Positions 23,359 to 32,885 of a stretch of DNA of 64,000 nt are shown here, in pieces; the first letter of the stretch is position 1, and each line of letters opens with the position of its first letter. Source of the DNA: Solirubrobacterales bacterium. GTDB lineage: Bacteria > Actinomycetota > Thermoleophilia > Solirubrobacterales > Solirubrobacteraceae. The DNA lies in contig JAFAYV010000088.1 of the NCBI GenBank assembly GCA_019240115.1, positions 22,867-86,866 on the forward strand, in the 5' to 3' direction. The notes beneath the pieces were generated by a model. The model saw nothing but the letters and a program-made list of their open reading frames with translations, ran no database searches and was not told the origin of the DNA. A program made the translations under genes and the position numbers.

Positions 23359-23854
23359 GGGATCGACGCTCCTGTTCTGCAAAGGGGTGACACCTACTCT
23401 AGGGCCGCATGCCTTCCAGAACCGTCCTGCGCGATCGCGTGCGCGACGCCGCGCCCGGGTCACGAACCTGGAGCTGTTCTTCGACCTGGTGTACGTCTTC
23501 GCGATCACCCAGCTGTCGGACTTCCTCTTCGAGCACCTGTCGTGGCGGGGCGTGCTCGAGGCCCTCGTCCTCTTCGGCGCAGTCTGGTGGGCGTGGAACT
23601 ACACGGCGTGGGCGACGAACCGAATCGATCCCGAGCGCGCTCCCGGCGCGCTGTTGATGGTCGCGCGGCTGGCGCTGTGGGTCGTGGCGCTTGCGCTCGA
23701 CGTCGGAGCGCCGAGCCACGGCTTCCGGCTGCCGGGCGTCGCCCCGACGCCGATGGAGCGCTGGACCCTCGCCGGCGGGCACCTGGGCCCTCAGCCTCCT
23801 ACATCCGTCTTAGAGACGTCTTCGCCCTGTCTTGCGGGAGGGCCCGAGCCTTGA
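23357..23854 (+). pseudogene. LtrA-family remnant (truncated)
   Basis: The frame encodes the first ~90 residues of a low-temperature-requirement A (LtrA) membrane protein: [20 protein letters not shown], then [23 protein letters not shown]. Intact LtrA proteins are ~350-400 residues with about ten helices. Here the similarity ends after three helices and the frame runs into unrelated sequence before stopping. I read it as a 3'-truncated remnant. Its possible start overlaps the divergent acnA start. Confidence 0.75.
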
Positions 23855-23887
23855 CGGGACCATCGACCCAGTCCCGGAGACAAACGC

Positions 23888-23995
23888 ATGCCCACCCTCA
23901 CCCGTTCGCTGCTGCGCCTGGCCGTCGTGAGCGCCGGCCTTCTGACCGCCGCCGGCCTGTACACCGAGTACCACCACGCCCCGGATCAGAGCTGA
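23888..23995 (+). CDS. Possible 35-residue single-helix membrane peptide
   Basis: A short frame starting ATG at 23888 encodes 35 residues: a basic N-terminus (TRSLLRL), one hydrophobic helix (LAVVSAGLLTAAGLY) and a short polar tail. A purine-rich GGAGA lies just upstream, and the stop is 34 nt before the GT39 gene. It could be a small membrane protein co-expressed with the glycosyltransferase, or a chance frame; no homologue is known to me. Confidence 0.4.
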   Translation: MPTLTRSLLRLAVVSAGLLTAAGLYTEYHHAPDQS

Positions 23996-24029
23996 CCGTG
24001 ACCGTTCGCTGCCCCGGAGGGCCCCACCG

Positions 24030-26192
24030 ATGAGCACCACCTCGCTTCGTCTGCCCGGACGCCTGCGCCAGCGCGCCGTGCCGCGCGTCGCCGCCGGCGC
24101 CCGCGCCCGGCCCGAGCTGCTCGGCGTGCTTATCGTCGCCGCGCTGCTGGAGCTGTGGAACCTGTCGATCAACGGCTACGCCAACACGTTCTACTCGGCG
24201 GCCGTGCGCTCGATGTCGACGAGCTGGCACGACTTCCTCTGGGCCTCGCTCGACAAGACGGGCCTGATGACCGTCGACAAGCCTCCACTCGCCCTCTGGG
24301 TGCAGGCGCTCTCGGTCCGCATCTTCGGCTTTCACTCGCTGAGCATCCTCATCCCCGAAGCTGTGATGGGCGTGCTCGCGGCGGGGCTGACCTACGACCT
24401 CGTCCGCCGCTGCTTCGGTCGCCCCGCCGGCTTCGCGGCCGGGATCGTGCTCGCGCTGACGCCGATCACGGTCGCGATCAACCGCCACAACAACCCCGAC
24501 GCGCTGCTCATCCTCTGCTGCGTCGCGGCGCTGTGGTTCGCCGTGCGGGCGCTGCAGGACGGGCGCACCCGGTGGCTGGTGCTCAGCGGCGTCTGCGTCG
24601 GCCTCGGCTTCGAGACGAAGATGGCGGTTGCGCTGTTCGTCGTCCCCGGCATCGCGCTCGCCTACCTGTGGGTCGCCCCCCGCGGCGTCGGGGCCGCGAT
24701 CCGCCAGCTCGGCGTCTCCGGGATCGTGATGGCGCTCGTGGCCCTCGCCTGGCCGCTCGCGGTGACGCTGACCCCGGCCGCCGACCGGCCGTGGATCTCC
24801 GGGACCTCGGACAACAGCATCTGGTCGCTCATCTTCAACTACAACGGCGTCGGTCGCGTGACCGGTCAGTCGGGCGCCCCGGCGGCCTTCGGCGGCCACG
24901 GCGGCGGCGGAGCCTTGGGCGGCCACGGCGGCGCCGGCGCCTTCGGCGGCGCCACCGGCGTCTTTCGCCTCCTCGCCTCGGGCCTCGGCGACCAGGCCGG
25001 CTGGCTGCTCGGGTTCGCGATCGTCGCCGGCTTCGCCCTGCTCGCGGTCACGCGACTGCGGCGCGCCGACACGCGCACCGGCTGGCTGATGGCCGTCGGC
25101 GGCGCGTTCGCCGTCACGGCGATCGTGTTCAGCTACGCCTCGGGCATCTTCCACCCCTACTACGTCTCGTTCCTGGCCCCGTGGTCGGCGATGCTCGTCG
25201 GGGCCGGGGTCGGCCTGGCCCTCTCGGGGGGGCGCCCCGGCCGGATCGTTGCCGTCGCGACCCTCGCCGGCGGCGCGATCAGCGAGCTCGCGGTTCTCGG
25301 CAACCTCGGCGACGAGTCGTGGGCGGTGCCGCTCGTCATCGTCGTCGTCGGCCTCGCGGTGGTCGCGCTCGCGATCGTCGGGGCGCCCCGGCTGCGCGCG
25401 GTCGTGCTCGCGGTCGCGCTGGCCGCGTTGCTCGCGGCGCCCGCGGCGTGGGCGACCGAGACCCTCGGCCACGCGACGAGCTCGACCTTCCCCGCGGGCG
25501 GTCCGCGGAGCGCCTCCCAGGGCGGCCTCGGCGGGTTCGGCGGGTTCGGCGCCCGGCACGGCCTTCGGGTCCGCGCCCTGCGAGGCGGCACCGCCGGCGC
25601 CGGTGCGGTCGGCGGTGCCGGTGCGGGCGGTGCTCCGGGTGGCGCTGCGGGCGGTGGGATGTTCGGCGGCAACAGCAGCACGCTGCAGGCCGCGGTGCGC
25701 TACGCCCGGACGCACGGCGGCGGCACGATCGGCGTCGCGAGCCAGAGCAGCGCCGCGGCGGCGATCCTCGCCACCGATGGCAACGTCGCCGGGCTCGGCG
25801 GCTTCTCGGGCCGCGAGAGCACGATCAGCGCGTCGTGGCTGGCGATGGAGGTCCGGTCGGGCCGGCTGCGCTTCATCGTGGCCGACGACACCGGACTCGG
25901 CGGCGGGGCGAGCCTGCCGGGTGCCGGCACGGGCGCGGGCCCGGGGCCGGGCGCCACGGGCGGCTTTCCGGGCGCCGGCGGCTTTCCGGGCGCCCGCGGG
26001 CGGTTCGGCGCCGGGGGGCGCTTCGGCGGCGCGGGGCCGGGCGGCGACACCCGTCAGGGCAGCACGTCGGCGTTCTCGATCGCCGAGAAGGTCGGTCGCA
26101 AGGTGACGTTGACCTCCGGCACTACGACGGTCACGATGTACGACCTCCAGGGCAAGTCGGCGGCGATCCTCGCCGCCGCCCGCGGGGGCTGA
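24030..26192 (+). CDS. GT39 mannosyltransferase-like protein with Gly-rich segments
   Basis: A 720-residue integral membrane glycosyltransferase of the ArnT/PMT type. The N-terminal helix and first loop have the expected pattern (NLSINGYANTFYSAAVRSMS, then TVDKPPLALWVQALSVRIFG). The INRHNNPDALLILCCVAALW helix is typical of actinobacterial members. About 10 helices follow to residue ~490. The segment at ~285-310 and the C-terminal extracellular part (~490-680) are strongly Gly/Ala-rich, interspersed with a conserved globular piece (YARTHGGGTIGVASQSSAAA) found in this subfamily. Its acceptor is unknown. The donor is probably a polyprenyl-phosphate sugar. Confidence 0.85.
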   Translation: MSTTSLRLPGRLRQRAVPRVAAGARARPELLGVLIVAALLELWNLSINGYANTFYSAAVRSMSTSWHDFLWASLDKTGLMTVDKPPLALWVQALSVRIFGFHSLSILIPEAVMGVLAAGLTYDLVRRCFGRPAGFAAGIVLALTPITVAINRHNNPDALLILCCVAALWFAVRALQDGRTRWLVLSGVCVGLGFETKMAVALFVVPGIALAYLWVAPRGVGAAIRQLGVSGIVMALVALAWPLAVTLTPAADRPWISGTSDNSIWSLIFNYNGVGRVTGQSGAPAAFGGHGGGGALGGHGGAGAFGGATGVFRLLASGLGDQAGWLLGFAIVAGFALLAVTRLRRADTRTGWLMAVGGAFAVTAIVFSYASGIFHPYYVSFLAPWSAMLVGAGVGLALSGGRPGRIVAVATLAGGAISELAVLGNLGDESWAVPLVIVVVGLAVVALAIVGAPRLRAVVLAVALAALLAAPAAWATETLGHATSSTFPAGGPRSASQGGLGGFGGFGARHGLRVRALRGGTAGAGAVGGAGAGGAPGGAAGGGMFGGNSSTLQAAVRYARTHGGGTIGVASQSSAAAAILATDGNVAGLGGFSGRESTISASWLAMEVRSGRLRFIVADDTGLGGGASLPGAGTGAGPGPGATGGFPGAGGFPGARGRFGAGGRFGGAGPGGDTRQGSTSAFSIAEKVGRKVTLTSGTTTVTMYDLQGKSAAILAAARGG

Positions 26193-26199
26193 CCAGGAG

Positions 26200-26249
26200 C
26201 CGAGCAGCAGCCCCGCCGGTGGGGCCGAGCAGCAGGCCCGCCGGTGGGG
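26200..26249 (+). repeat. 25-nt tandem duplication
   Basis: Two adjacent 25-nt copies (CCGAGCAGCAG then CCCGCCGGTGGGG, one mismatch) directly follow the GT39 stop. Each copy contains CCCGCCGG/GGGG self-complementarity and may fold into a small hairpin in the transcript. Confidence 0.65.
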
Positions 26250-26296
26250 TTGTGAGAAATCGACTTGCGCGTGACCGGCTGAGGATCCCCGCGGGA

Positions 26297-26570
26297 TCAT
26301 CCGATCCCGGTGGTCGCCCCCCAGATGTCTCGCATCAGCGCGTCGGCGCCGGCCGGTGTCAGCCGCAGCGCCCGCGCGAGGTCGGCGCGCATGTCGGCCT
26401 CGCGGTGGCCGCCGGTCGGGGCGCGCCCGTCGGGGTCGGCCTCGGCGAGCGCGGCCTCGAAGGCGTCGCGCTTGACGCCGAGGCGCTCGCGCCAGACGCT
26501 CGCGCCACGCGGGCGGGCCGACCCGCTCGAGCACCCCGCCGATGTCGAGCGCGACCGCCCGCACCGCCAT
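26297..26570 (-). pseudogene. HAD-like remnant with frameshift
   Basis: From the ATG at 26570 the minus strand encodes MAVRAVALDIGGVLERVGPP, a HAD motif I (DIGGVL). About 25 codons in, the frame shifts and the helical continuation (WRERLGVKRDAFEAALAEAD through LMRDIWGATTG) is read in another frame up to a stop at 26297. Motifs II-IV are missing. It is therefore both frameshifted and truncated. It sits between convergent wall-related genes. Confidence 0.6.
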
Positions 26571-26599
26571 CGGCGGGAGACGATGCCAGAGGAGCGCTC

Positions 26600-27793
26600 C
26601 TAGAGGCCGGTCGGGTGGCGGACGACGAAGCCGTCGAACTCGCCGCCGCCCTGCGCCCACCGCGTCCCGTCCTCGGAGAGCGCGACGGTGTCAAAGCGCC
26701 AGCCGGCGACCTGCATCCAGACGTGGCCGGCGTTGGCGTAGATCGTCACCCAGTTGCCGGTCCCCGGCGAGCCCCAGTCCTCGAACGAGCCCGAGGTCAT
26801 CGGGGAGCTGATCAGCCCGGCGGCGGCGAGCGCGTAGCTGACCGACCCCGAGCAGTCGTAGCCGTCGGCCTGGAACGACGCGTGGCCACCGCCCCAGATG
26901 TACGGGAGGGTCGCGATCGCGTTACCGGCGGCGATGATCTGGCGGACCGCCTGCGGGGCGTCCGCCGGGGGCTGGACCATGCCGCCGGTGTTGATCGCGA
27001 TGCCGCCGACGTCGGCGTTGCCGGTGGCCGCAGCGCGCATCGCGGCCCGCGCGGCGGCGCGCTCCTCGGCCTCCTCGCGACGCTGCAGGCTTGCGAGCTG
27101 CGCGGTGACCGCCTGATAGCGACCGGAGGTCGCGCTGCGGCGGGAGACCTGTGCGACCTGCTGTTGCAGCAGCGCGGCCTGCAGGGCGGCCATCTGGTTG
27201 CGCTGGCCGAGCACTTGGTCGGCCAGGCGCCGATCGCGCTGCTCGAGGCCCGCGAGCCGATCGGCCTCGTGCGAGACCTGAATCCGCGCCGCGCGGGTGA
27301 CGCCGACGATCTGACCGTCGCTGTGGGCCAGGCGCTGCATGAAGCCGACCTGCTCGAGCAGCTGGTGGAAGCCGTGGGAGCTGAGGATGACCGTCATCAG
27401 GTTCGGCTGCTGGCCCTCGTAGCTGGCGACGAGGTTGGCCGACAGCGCCGCGGTGGCGGCGTGCAGCCGGTTCTCGAGCGAGAGCAGGCGCTGACGCGAG
27501 CTCAGCAGGTCGTCCTGGACCCCGCGCAGCTCGTCGACGCGGCGATCGAGCGTGGTCTGCACCGCGGCCAAGCGGACGCGCGCCTGCGCGAGGCCGTTCT
27601 GGGTGGAGGCGATCTGGTGGTCGTCGGCGTTGATCTGCGCGCGCAGGGCGACCGCGGCCGAGCGCTTGGCGGCGATCTGCCCGCTGAGGTCGGCGGCGCT
27701 GTGCGCGGTCAGCGCGCTCATGCACAGCGCGCCGGCGGCCGTCAGGGCGGCTGCGAGATGCAGGAATCGGGACCGAAGGCGGGCGGGTGACAT
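26600..27793 (-). CDS. PcsB-like NlpC/P60 peptidoglycan hydrolase
   Basis: A 397-residue exported protein. The signal peptide is at residues ~1-32. An extended coiled coil (~35-265) has the PcsB-like features GQIAAKRSAAVALRAQINAD and LVASYEGQQPNLMTVILSSH. A Gly/Pro linker leads to a C-terminal NlpC/P60-like domain: catalytic Cys in DGYDCSGSVSYALAAAGLI and His in NAGHVWMQVAGWRFDT. It probably cuts stem peptides during cell separation, with the coiled coil keeping it inactive until activated (the known FtsEX-PcsB/RipC logic). The ATG at 27793 begins the signal peptide. Confidence 0.85.
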   Translation of the reverse strand: MSPARLRSRFLHLAAALTAAGALCMSALTAHSAADLSGQIAAKRSAAVALRAQINADDHQIASTQNGLAQARVRLAAVQTTLDRRVDELRGVQDDLLSSRQRLLSLENRLHAATAALSANLVASYEGQQPNLMTVILSSHGFHQLLEQVGFMQRLAHSDGQIVGVTRAARIQVSHEADRLAGLEQRDRRLADQVLGQRNQMAALQAALLQQQVAQVSRRSATSGRYQAVTAQLASLQRREEAEERAAARAAMRAAATGNADVGGIAINTGGMVQPPADAPQAVRQIIAAGNAIATLPYIWGGGHASFQADGYDCSGSVSYALAAAGLISSPMTSGSFEDWGSPGTGNWVTIYANAGHVWMQVAGWRFDTVALSEDGTRWAQGGGEFDGFVVRHPTGL

Positions 27794-28078
27794 CGCGGCA
27801 GGGGCAAGCGTGCCCCTGACCCGATCGCAATGATCCGGCCCGGCGGCACAGTCATGTCTCCCGCGCCGATTCGAGGGGGTGTCGGCGTGGGGCTGCGCCA
27901 CCCTAACACGCGCCGTCGCTTCGCCGACTTGGCATCCTCGTCTGCAAGAAATCCTGCAAACAAGGGGTTTGGCAGCCGCCCTGGCATCGGCCGGGACGGC
28001 GGGCGGGGAGGCGCCCCCAGCCCGCCCGATCCCCGTGGTGCAGCCGGTACGCGATCCGCCCCGGGGTCTCCTCGAGCG

Positions 28079-28486
28079 CTAGCCGGCGGCTCGCGGCTGG
28101 CTGAGGCGCAGGTGGTTGCCGCTTGGATCGCGGACCGCACAGTCACGAACGCCGTAGGGCTGGTCGATCGGCTCCTGCAGGACCTCCGCGCCGGCGGCAC
28201 GCAGCGCCTCGAACGTCGCATCAAGGTCGTCGACCTGGACGAACACCGGCAGGACGCCCTTGGCGACGATTCCGCGCATGGCGTCGCGGTCGCCGGAGGG
28301 GATGTGCTCGTCGACGGCGGCGAGCAGCAGCTCGTGGGTATCGCCCGGCGCGGCAACGGTGAGCCAGCGCATCTCGGGGAACTGGACGTCGTTGCGGACC
28401 TCGAAGCCGAGGCGCTCGGTGTAGAAGGCGCGGCTGGCGTCGAGGTCGAGGCAGTACACGGGGGTGTGGGTGATGACGGGTGGCAT
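28079..28486 (-). CDS. VOC (glyoxalase/dioxygenase-fold) protein
   Basis: A 135-residue single-domain vicinal-oxygen-chelate protein. The two beta-alpha-beta-beta-beta modules are visible: VYCLDLDASRAFYTERLGFE in the first, and FVQVDDLDATFEALRAAGAE in the second, ending VRDPSGNHLRLSQP with the C-terminal Glu/Asn region. The subfamily resembles bleomycin-resistance/glyoxalase-like proteins of unknown substrate. It lies 9 nt downstream of the AraC-type gene on the same strand, so the two are probably co-transcribed. Confidence 0.85.
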   Translation of the reverse strand: MPPVITHTPVYCLDLDASRAFYTERLGFEVRNDVQFPEMRWLTVAAPGDTHELLLAAVDEHIPSGDRDAMRGIVAKGVLPVFVQVDDLDATFEALRAAGAEVLQEPIDQPYGVRDCAVRDPSGNHLRLSQPRAAG

Positions 28487-28495
28487 GGTGGCAAC

Positions 28496-28915
28496 CTAGG
28501 CGCGCGAAGCCTGGCGCGCTTCTCCATTCCTGCTCGGTCGCGTCCAGGTCCTCGCCGCGCACGGCGGGACGCGCGCCAGCTCGGAATGGTCTCCGGCACG
28601 GTACGTGCTCGGGGGCATGCCCACCAGGCGAGCGAACGTCGAGCTGAACGAACCCAGCGAGGTGAACCCGACCTCGAGGCAGACCTCGGTCACCGACAGC
28701 TCGCCGCGGCGCAGCAGCGCCATCGCCCGCTCCACCCGCCGCGTCTGCAGATACCCGTACGGCGTCTCGCCGTAGGCCTCGCGAAAGCGCCGCGCGAAGT
28801 GGCTCGGGGACATCAACGCGCCCCGGGCCATCGTCGGCACGTCGAGCGGCTCCGCGTAGGCGCGGTCCAGCAGATCGCGGGCTCGGCGCAGGTGTGCGAC
28901 CTCCTCGACGTCCAT
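28496..28915 (-). CDS. AraC-family regulator (HTH domain only)
   Basis: A ~139-residue protein that is little more than the AraC/XylS DNA-binding domain: two HTHs, DVPTMARGALMSPSHFARRF and LSVTEVCLEVGFTSLGSFSS, with the family signature VGFTSLGSFSSTFARLVGMPPSTYR. There is no ligand-binding domain, as in the stand-alone SoxS/MarA-like branch. The start at 28915 (MDVEEVAHLRRARDLLD) is the usual one for this group. It probably controls the adjacent VOC gene. Confidence 0.88.
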   Translation of the reverse strand: MDVEEVAHLRRARDLLDRAYAEPLDVPTMARGALMSPSHFARRFREAYGETPYGYLQTRRVERAMALLRRGELSVTEVCLEVGFTSLGSFSSTFARLVGMPPSTYRAGDHSELARVPPCAARTWTRPSRNGEARQASRA

Positions 28916-29403
28916 GCAGCGGACGATCGCACGCGGGTCAAGTCGTCGCACCGCGTCGCGGGGCCGCATCGCCACGTCGACGGGGGCGGCACGACTCTGG
29001 GGACCCGCGCGCGGGGCCGACGTCGTCTGACCCCCGGGACGCGGGGGTGCTACGACTCACGGCGACGACGGCGCCACCGGATGTCGCGTTACCCCCTCCG
29101 TCTCGGGTGGCCGCCGAAGTGCCGATTCTCTGGGCGGTGTATTCGTCCACCCCGCTCAGGGCCGCCACCTCCCGGGACTGGTCTCGCCCACGCTCCCGGG
29201 CCGGCGTGGGTGGTCTGGATTGCCGCCGACAGCTGACGTCGATCCAGACCGCGCTCGTCGCCGAAGCCGCGCGGGCGCGAAAGGGTTCGCGCAGGCTCCT
29301 CGGTCAGGCGCGACACCAGGCTCGCGGGGTTGTCGGAGAGCGCGATGCTCACGGAGCGCGAGCCCGCGTGACCGCCGCCCTCACTCAGCTGACCCCGCTG
29401 GGC
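28916..29403. other. Intergenic stretch, no recognised gene
   Basis: The 488 nt between the AraC gene and the 3' end of typA carry only short overlapping frames with no recognisable domain. No terminator with a T-run and no large repeat was seen. Confidence 0.45.
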
Positions 29404-31317
29404 TCACACCGCCCCGGCGCGCGCCGCGCGTGCCCGCCGCACGCGATCGTGCTTGTCGAGAGCGACCTTGCGCAGGCGGATGGAGCGCGGGGTGACCTCG
29501 ACGCACTCGTCGACGCGCAGGAAGTCGAGTGCCTGATCGAGCGAGAGCTCGCGCTTGGGCACGAGGCGGACGAGCTCGTCGGCGGTCGAGGAGCGCATGT
29601 TGGTCAGGTGCTTCTCCTTGACCGCGTTGACGTCGAGGTCCTCGGCGCGCGAGTTCTCCCCGACGATCATCCCCTCGTAGACCTCGTCGCCGGGCTCGAC
29701 GAACAGCGTCCCGCGCTCTTGGAGGTTGAACAGGGCGAACGCGGCGACCCGGCCGCGGCGATCGGCGACGAGCGATCCGCTCGGGCGGGCGCGCAGCTCG
29801 CCGACCCACGGCTCCCAGCGGTCGAACACGTGGTGCGCGATCCCGGTGCCCCGGGTCTCGGTGAGGAACTCGGTGCGAAACCCGATCAGCCCCCGCGCGG
29901 GCACGAGGTACTCCATGCGGACCCAGCCAGCCGGATGACGCGGGCGCCGCGCGGTCGTGGCGAGGCCGGATGCCGAGCGGGCGTGCGCCGGAGCGTGGTT
30001 GACCATCTGCTCCAGGCGGCCCTTGCGTGCCGCCAGCTGTTGCGTGATGACGCCGATGTACTCCTCGGGCGCATCGATCGAGAGGCGCTCGACCGGCTCG
30101 TGGCGCTCGCCGTCGACGACGCGGGTGACCACCTGCGGTTGGCCGACGGTCAGCTCGAAGCCCTCGCGGCGCATCAGCTCGACGAGCACCGCGAGCGCCA
30201 GCTCGCCGCGGCCCTGGACCTCCCAGACGTCGGGGCGCTCGGTGTCGCGGACGCGCAGCGACACGTTGCCGACCTGCTCGCGATGCAGCCGCGCCTTGAC
30301 CTGGCTGGCGGTCAGCAGGGTGCCGTCCCGTCCGGCGAGCGGCCCCGTGTTGATCCCGATGGTGACCGACAGCGACGGCTCGTCGACCGAGATGACCGGG
30401 AGCGGCCGCGGGTCGACGGGGTCGGTGAGCGTGTCGCCGATCGTGATCTCGGGGATGCCGGCGACCGAGATGATCTCGCCTGCCGACGCCTCGGCGGCCT
30501 CGACGCGCGCCAGCGCCTCGGTCACGTAGAGCTCGGTGATGCGCACGCGTTCGAGCGTCCCGTCGTGGCGCGACCAGGCGACGGTCTCGCCCCGACGGAT
30601 CGTCCCCTCGCGGATCCGGCAGATCGCCACGCGGCCGACGTAGGGGGAGGCGTCGAGGTTGGTGACGTGCGCCTGCAGCGGATGTCCGGGCTCGTACTCG
30701 GGCGCCGGCACGTGCTCGACGAGCAGGTCGAGCAGAGGTCGCAGGTCGAAATCGGGTCCCGCCCGCCCCTCCGCCCACCCGTCGGGCTCCAGCGACGCCT
30801 GGCCCGCTCGGGCATTGGTGTAGACGATCGGGAACTCGATCTGCGACTCGTCGGCATCGAGGTCGAGGAACAGCTCGTAGACCTCGTCGACGACCTCGTC
30901 GATGCGGGCGTCGGACCGATCGACCTTGTTGACGACGAGGATCACCGGCAGTCGCGCCTCGAGCGCCTTGCGCAGTACGAACCGGGTCTGGGGCAGCGGG
31001 CCCTCAGAGGCGTCGACGAGCAGCAGCACGCCGTCGACCATCGTCAGCCCCCGCTCCACCTCGCCGCCGAAGTCGGCGTGGCCGGGCGTGTCGACGATGT
31101 TCAGCTTGACGTCGCCGTAGCGCACGGCGGTGTTCTTGGCGAGGATCGTGATCCCCTTCTCGCGCTCGAGGTCGGTGGAGTCCATCACCCGCTCGGCCAC
31201 CGCCTGGTTGTCGCGGAAGACGCCCGACTGCCACAGCAGGGCGTCGACGAGCGTCGTCTTGCCATGGTCGACGTGGGCGATGATCGCCAGGTTGCGGATG
31301 TCGGAGCGGACCGCCAT
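29404..31317 (-). CDS. typA: Ribosome-associated GTPase TypA/BipA
   Basis: A 637-residue translational GTPase of the EF-G family that acts on the 50S subunit, mainly under stress or cold. G motifs are intact: [16 protein letters not shown] (G1), [16 protein letters not shown] (G3), NKVDR (G4). The C-terminal half has the TypA-specific sequence, with RVTSRVV-like strands and the terminal domain [24 protein letters not shown]. Full length. The last ~20 residues are a basic, non-conserved tail. Confidence 0.96.
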   Translation of the reverse strand: MAVRSDIRNLAIIAHVDHGKTTLVDALLWQSGVFRDNQAVAERVMDSTDLEREKGITILAKNTAVRYGDVKLNIVDTPGHADFGGEVERGLTMVDGVLLLVDASEGPLPQTRFVLRKALEARLPVILVVNKVDRSDARIDEVVDEVYELFLDLDADESQIEFPIVYTNARAGQASLEPDGWAEGRAGPDFDLRPLLDLLVEHVPAPEYEPGHPLQAHVTNLDASPYVGRVAICRIREGTIRRGETVAWSRHDGTLERVRITELYVTEALARVEAAEASAGEIISVAGIPEITIGDTLTDPVDPRPLPVISVDEPSLSVTIGINTGPLAGRDGTLLTASQVKARLHREQVGNVSLRVRDTERPDVWEVQGRGELALAVLVELMRREGFELTVGQPQVVTRVVDGERHEPVERLSIDAPEEYIGVITQQLAARKGRLEQMVNHAPAHARSASGLATTARRPRHPAGWVRMEYLVPARGLIGFRTEFLTETRGTGIAHHVFDRWEPWVGELRARPSGSLVADRRGRVAAFALFNLQERGTLFVEPGDEVYEGMIVGENSRAEDLDVNAVKEKHLTNMRSSTADELVRLVPKRELSLDQALDFLRVDECVEVTPRSIRLRKVALDKHDRVRRARAARAGAV

Positions 31318-31341
31318 GGGCCGCGGGTCAGGTTAGAACGG

Positions 31342-31409
31342 GCGCTACGGCCGCTACGGCCGCTACGGCTGCGACGGCTGCGACGACTGCGACGACTGCG
31401 ACGACTGCT
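31342..31409. repeat. 9-nt repeat tract at the SPFH gene 3' end
   Basis: Near-perfect 9-nt units (CCGCTACGG three times, then CGACGACTG-type units) cover the last codons and downstream side of the SPFH gene. The coding portion gives the QSSQSSQSSQPSQP tail, so the tract probably expanded by slippage in frame. Confidence 0.75.
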
Positions 31410-32310
31410 GCTGCTCGCGGTCGCGCGACGCGGGGATCTCCGTCGCGGGCGGGAGCTCGTTGGGCCGTCCGGGCGCGAGCTCGCCGGTACCGTTCTCCGC
31501 GCTCGCCGGCGCGGTCTCGGCGTCGGGTCGTGCCGCCGCGGCCGACGGCTGGCCGCCGAACGCCTCGAGCATCGGCCGCACGAGGTCGACCGGCATCGGG
31601 AACACGATCGTCGAGTTCTGCTGGCCGCCGATCTCGCGCAGGGTCTGCAGATAGCGCAGCTGCAGCGTCGTCGGGTTGCGGCTGATGACGTCGGCGGCGT
31701 CGGCGAGCTTGGCCGCCGACTGATACTCGCCCTCGGCGTTGATGATCTTGGCGCGGCGCTCGCGCTCGGCCTCGGCCTGGCGGGCGATCGCGTGCTGCAT
31801 GCGCTCGGGGATCTCGACGTCCTTGATCTCGACGCTCGTCACCTTGATGCCCCAGGGCTCGGTCTGGGCGTCGATGACGTGCTGGAGCGACTCGTTGAGC
31901 TGCTCGCGATCGGACAGGAGCGTGTCGAGGTCGGCGTTGCCGAGGATCGAGCGCAGGCTCGTCTGCGCGATCTGGAGCGTCGCCGCCTGGAAGCTCTCCA
32001 CCTCGGTCACCGCGCGGCTCGGGTCGATCACGCGGTAGTAGGTGACCGCGGTCACGCGCGCGGGGACGTTGTCGCGGGTGATGATCTCCTGTGCGGGCAC
32101 GGTGAGCGTGATCGTGCGCAGGCTGACCCGGACCATGCGGTCGATCGTCGGGATCAGCAGCTGGAGCCCCGGCCCGCGCTGCTCCATGAGCCGGCCGAGC
32201 CGGAACACGACGCCGCGTTCGTACTCGCGCAGCACCCGGACCGAGCTGCCCAGCGCGGTCGCCGCCACGACGAGCAGGACGACGACGACGATGGCGAGCA
32301 CCGCGATCAC
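31363..32310 (-). CDS. SPFH/band-7 protein (slipin-like)
   Basis: A 315-residue membrane protein of the stomatin/slipin type. One N-terminal helix (VIAVLAIVVVVLLVVAATAL) is followed by the band-7 domain: REYERGVVFRLGRL, GLQLLIPTIDRMVRVSLR, and the helical tail IARQAEAERERRAKIINAEG. It ends in a Ser/Gln repeat tail. Such proteins form membrane microdomain oligomers and usually pair with an NfeD protein, as here. The GTG at 32310 overlaps the NfeD stop (GTGA), showing coupling. Confidence 0.92.
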   Translation of the reverse strand: MIAVLAIVVVVLLVVAATALGSSVRVLREYERGVVFRLGRLMEQRGPGLQLLIPTIDRMVRVSLRTITLTVPAQEIITRDNVPARVTAVTYYRVIDPSRAVTEVESFQAATLQIAQTSLRSILGNADLDTLLSDREQLNESLQHVIDAQTEPWGIKVTSVEIKDVEIPERMQHAIARQAEAERERRAKIINAEGEYQSAAKLADAADVISRNPTTLQLRYLQTLREIGGQQNSTIVFPMPVDLVRPMLEAFGGQPSAAAARPDAETAPASAENGTGELAPGRPNELPPATEIPASRDREQQQSSQSSQSSQPSQP

Positions 32311-32783
32311 AGCAGCTCCCAGTCCTCGGCGGGACGGACCGACAGGGTCAGGCCCGAGAGGCGCTCGACGACGACCGGGTCGCCCGCGCGCAGCGTCGCG
32401 CCGGCGTCCTCGTCGATCGTGGGCGAGCGCCGCGCCCTCCACAGCGCACCGTGCAGCGCGACGCTGCCCGAGGCCTGGTCCCAGCGGCGCACCTCGCCGA
32501 TCTGGCCGACGAGGCCCTCGGCGCCGGTGCGCACGCGCCGCTTGCGCACGGCGAAGCCGCTGCGCAGCGACAGGGCGAGGACGCCGCCGCCGATCGTCGC
32601 AAGGCCGAGCCCGGCGACCAGCCCGAAGACGAGCGCGGCGCCGAGGCCGCTGATCGCCAGCGTCGCGCCGACCGCCATCGCCGCCACCCCGAGCCCGCCG
32701 ACGACGCCATGCGCCGGATAGTGCGCTTCGACGGTCGCCAGCAGCGCCCCGACGACCAGCAACACCAACCCGAGGACCAGCAT
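32307..32783 (-). CDS. NfeD-like membrane protein
   Basis: A 158-residue protein with an N-terminal pair of membrane helices (VLGLVLLVVGALLATVEA; GVAAMAVGATLAISGLGAAL) and a third, followed by a C-terminal OB-fold NfeD domain: GAEGLVGQIGEVRRWDQASG, then VERLSGLTLSVRP. It is the short NfeD type without the protease domain. NfeD partners of SPFH proteins are thought to help assemble or limit the stomatin oligomer. First gene of the pair; the ATG at 32783 is chosen by the helix start. Confidence 0.87.
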   Translation of the reverse strand: MLVLGLVLLVVGALLATVEAHYPAHGVVGGLGVAAMAVGATLAISGLGAALVFGLVAGLGLATIGGGVLALSLRSGFAVRKRRVRTGAEGLVGQIGEVRRWDQASGSVALHGALWRARRSPTIDEDAGATLRAGDPVVVERLSGLTLSVRPAEDWELL

Positions 32784-32885
32784 GACCACAATGGTACGCC
32801 TCGTCGTCACCCGGTTACCGGCGAAGTGGCCGGGCATGCTAGTAACAGAGCCCTGACCGAATGCCCCGACGCGGAGGACGGCGCC

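Noticed and set aside
23898..26660. A 920-residue minus-strand frame opposite the GT39 gene
   Set aside because: Composition is that of an antisense shadow (Arg, Ala, Gly, Asp runs) and no domain is recognisable apart from the short HAD motif near its start, which is listed separately.
29089..29352. Minus-strand frame in the typA downstream gap
   Set aside because: It has a plausible first 20 residues but no homology I can name, and it becomes low-complexity; not supported as a gene.
28894..32721. A 1275-residue plus-strand frame opposite typA and the SPFH/NfeD pair
   Set aside because: It is entirely antisense to well-supported genes, with shadow-type composition.
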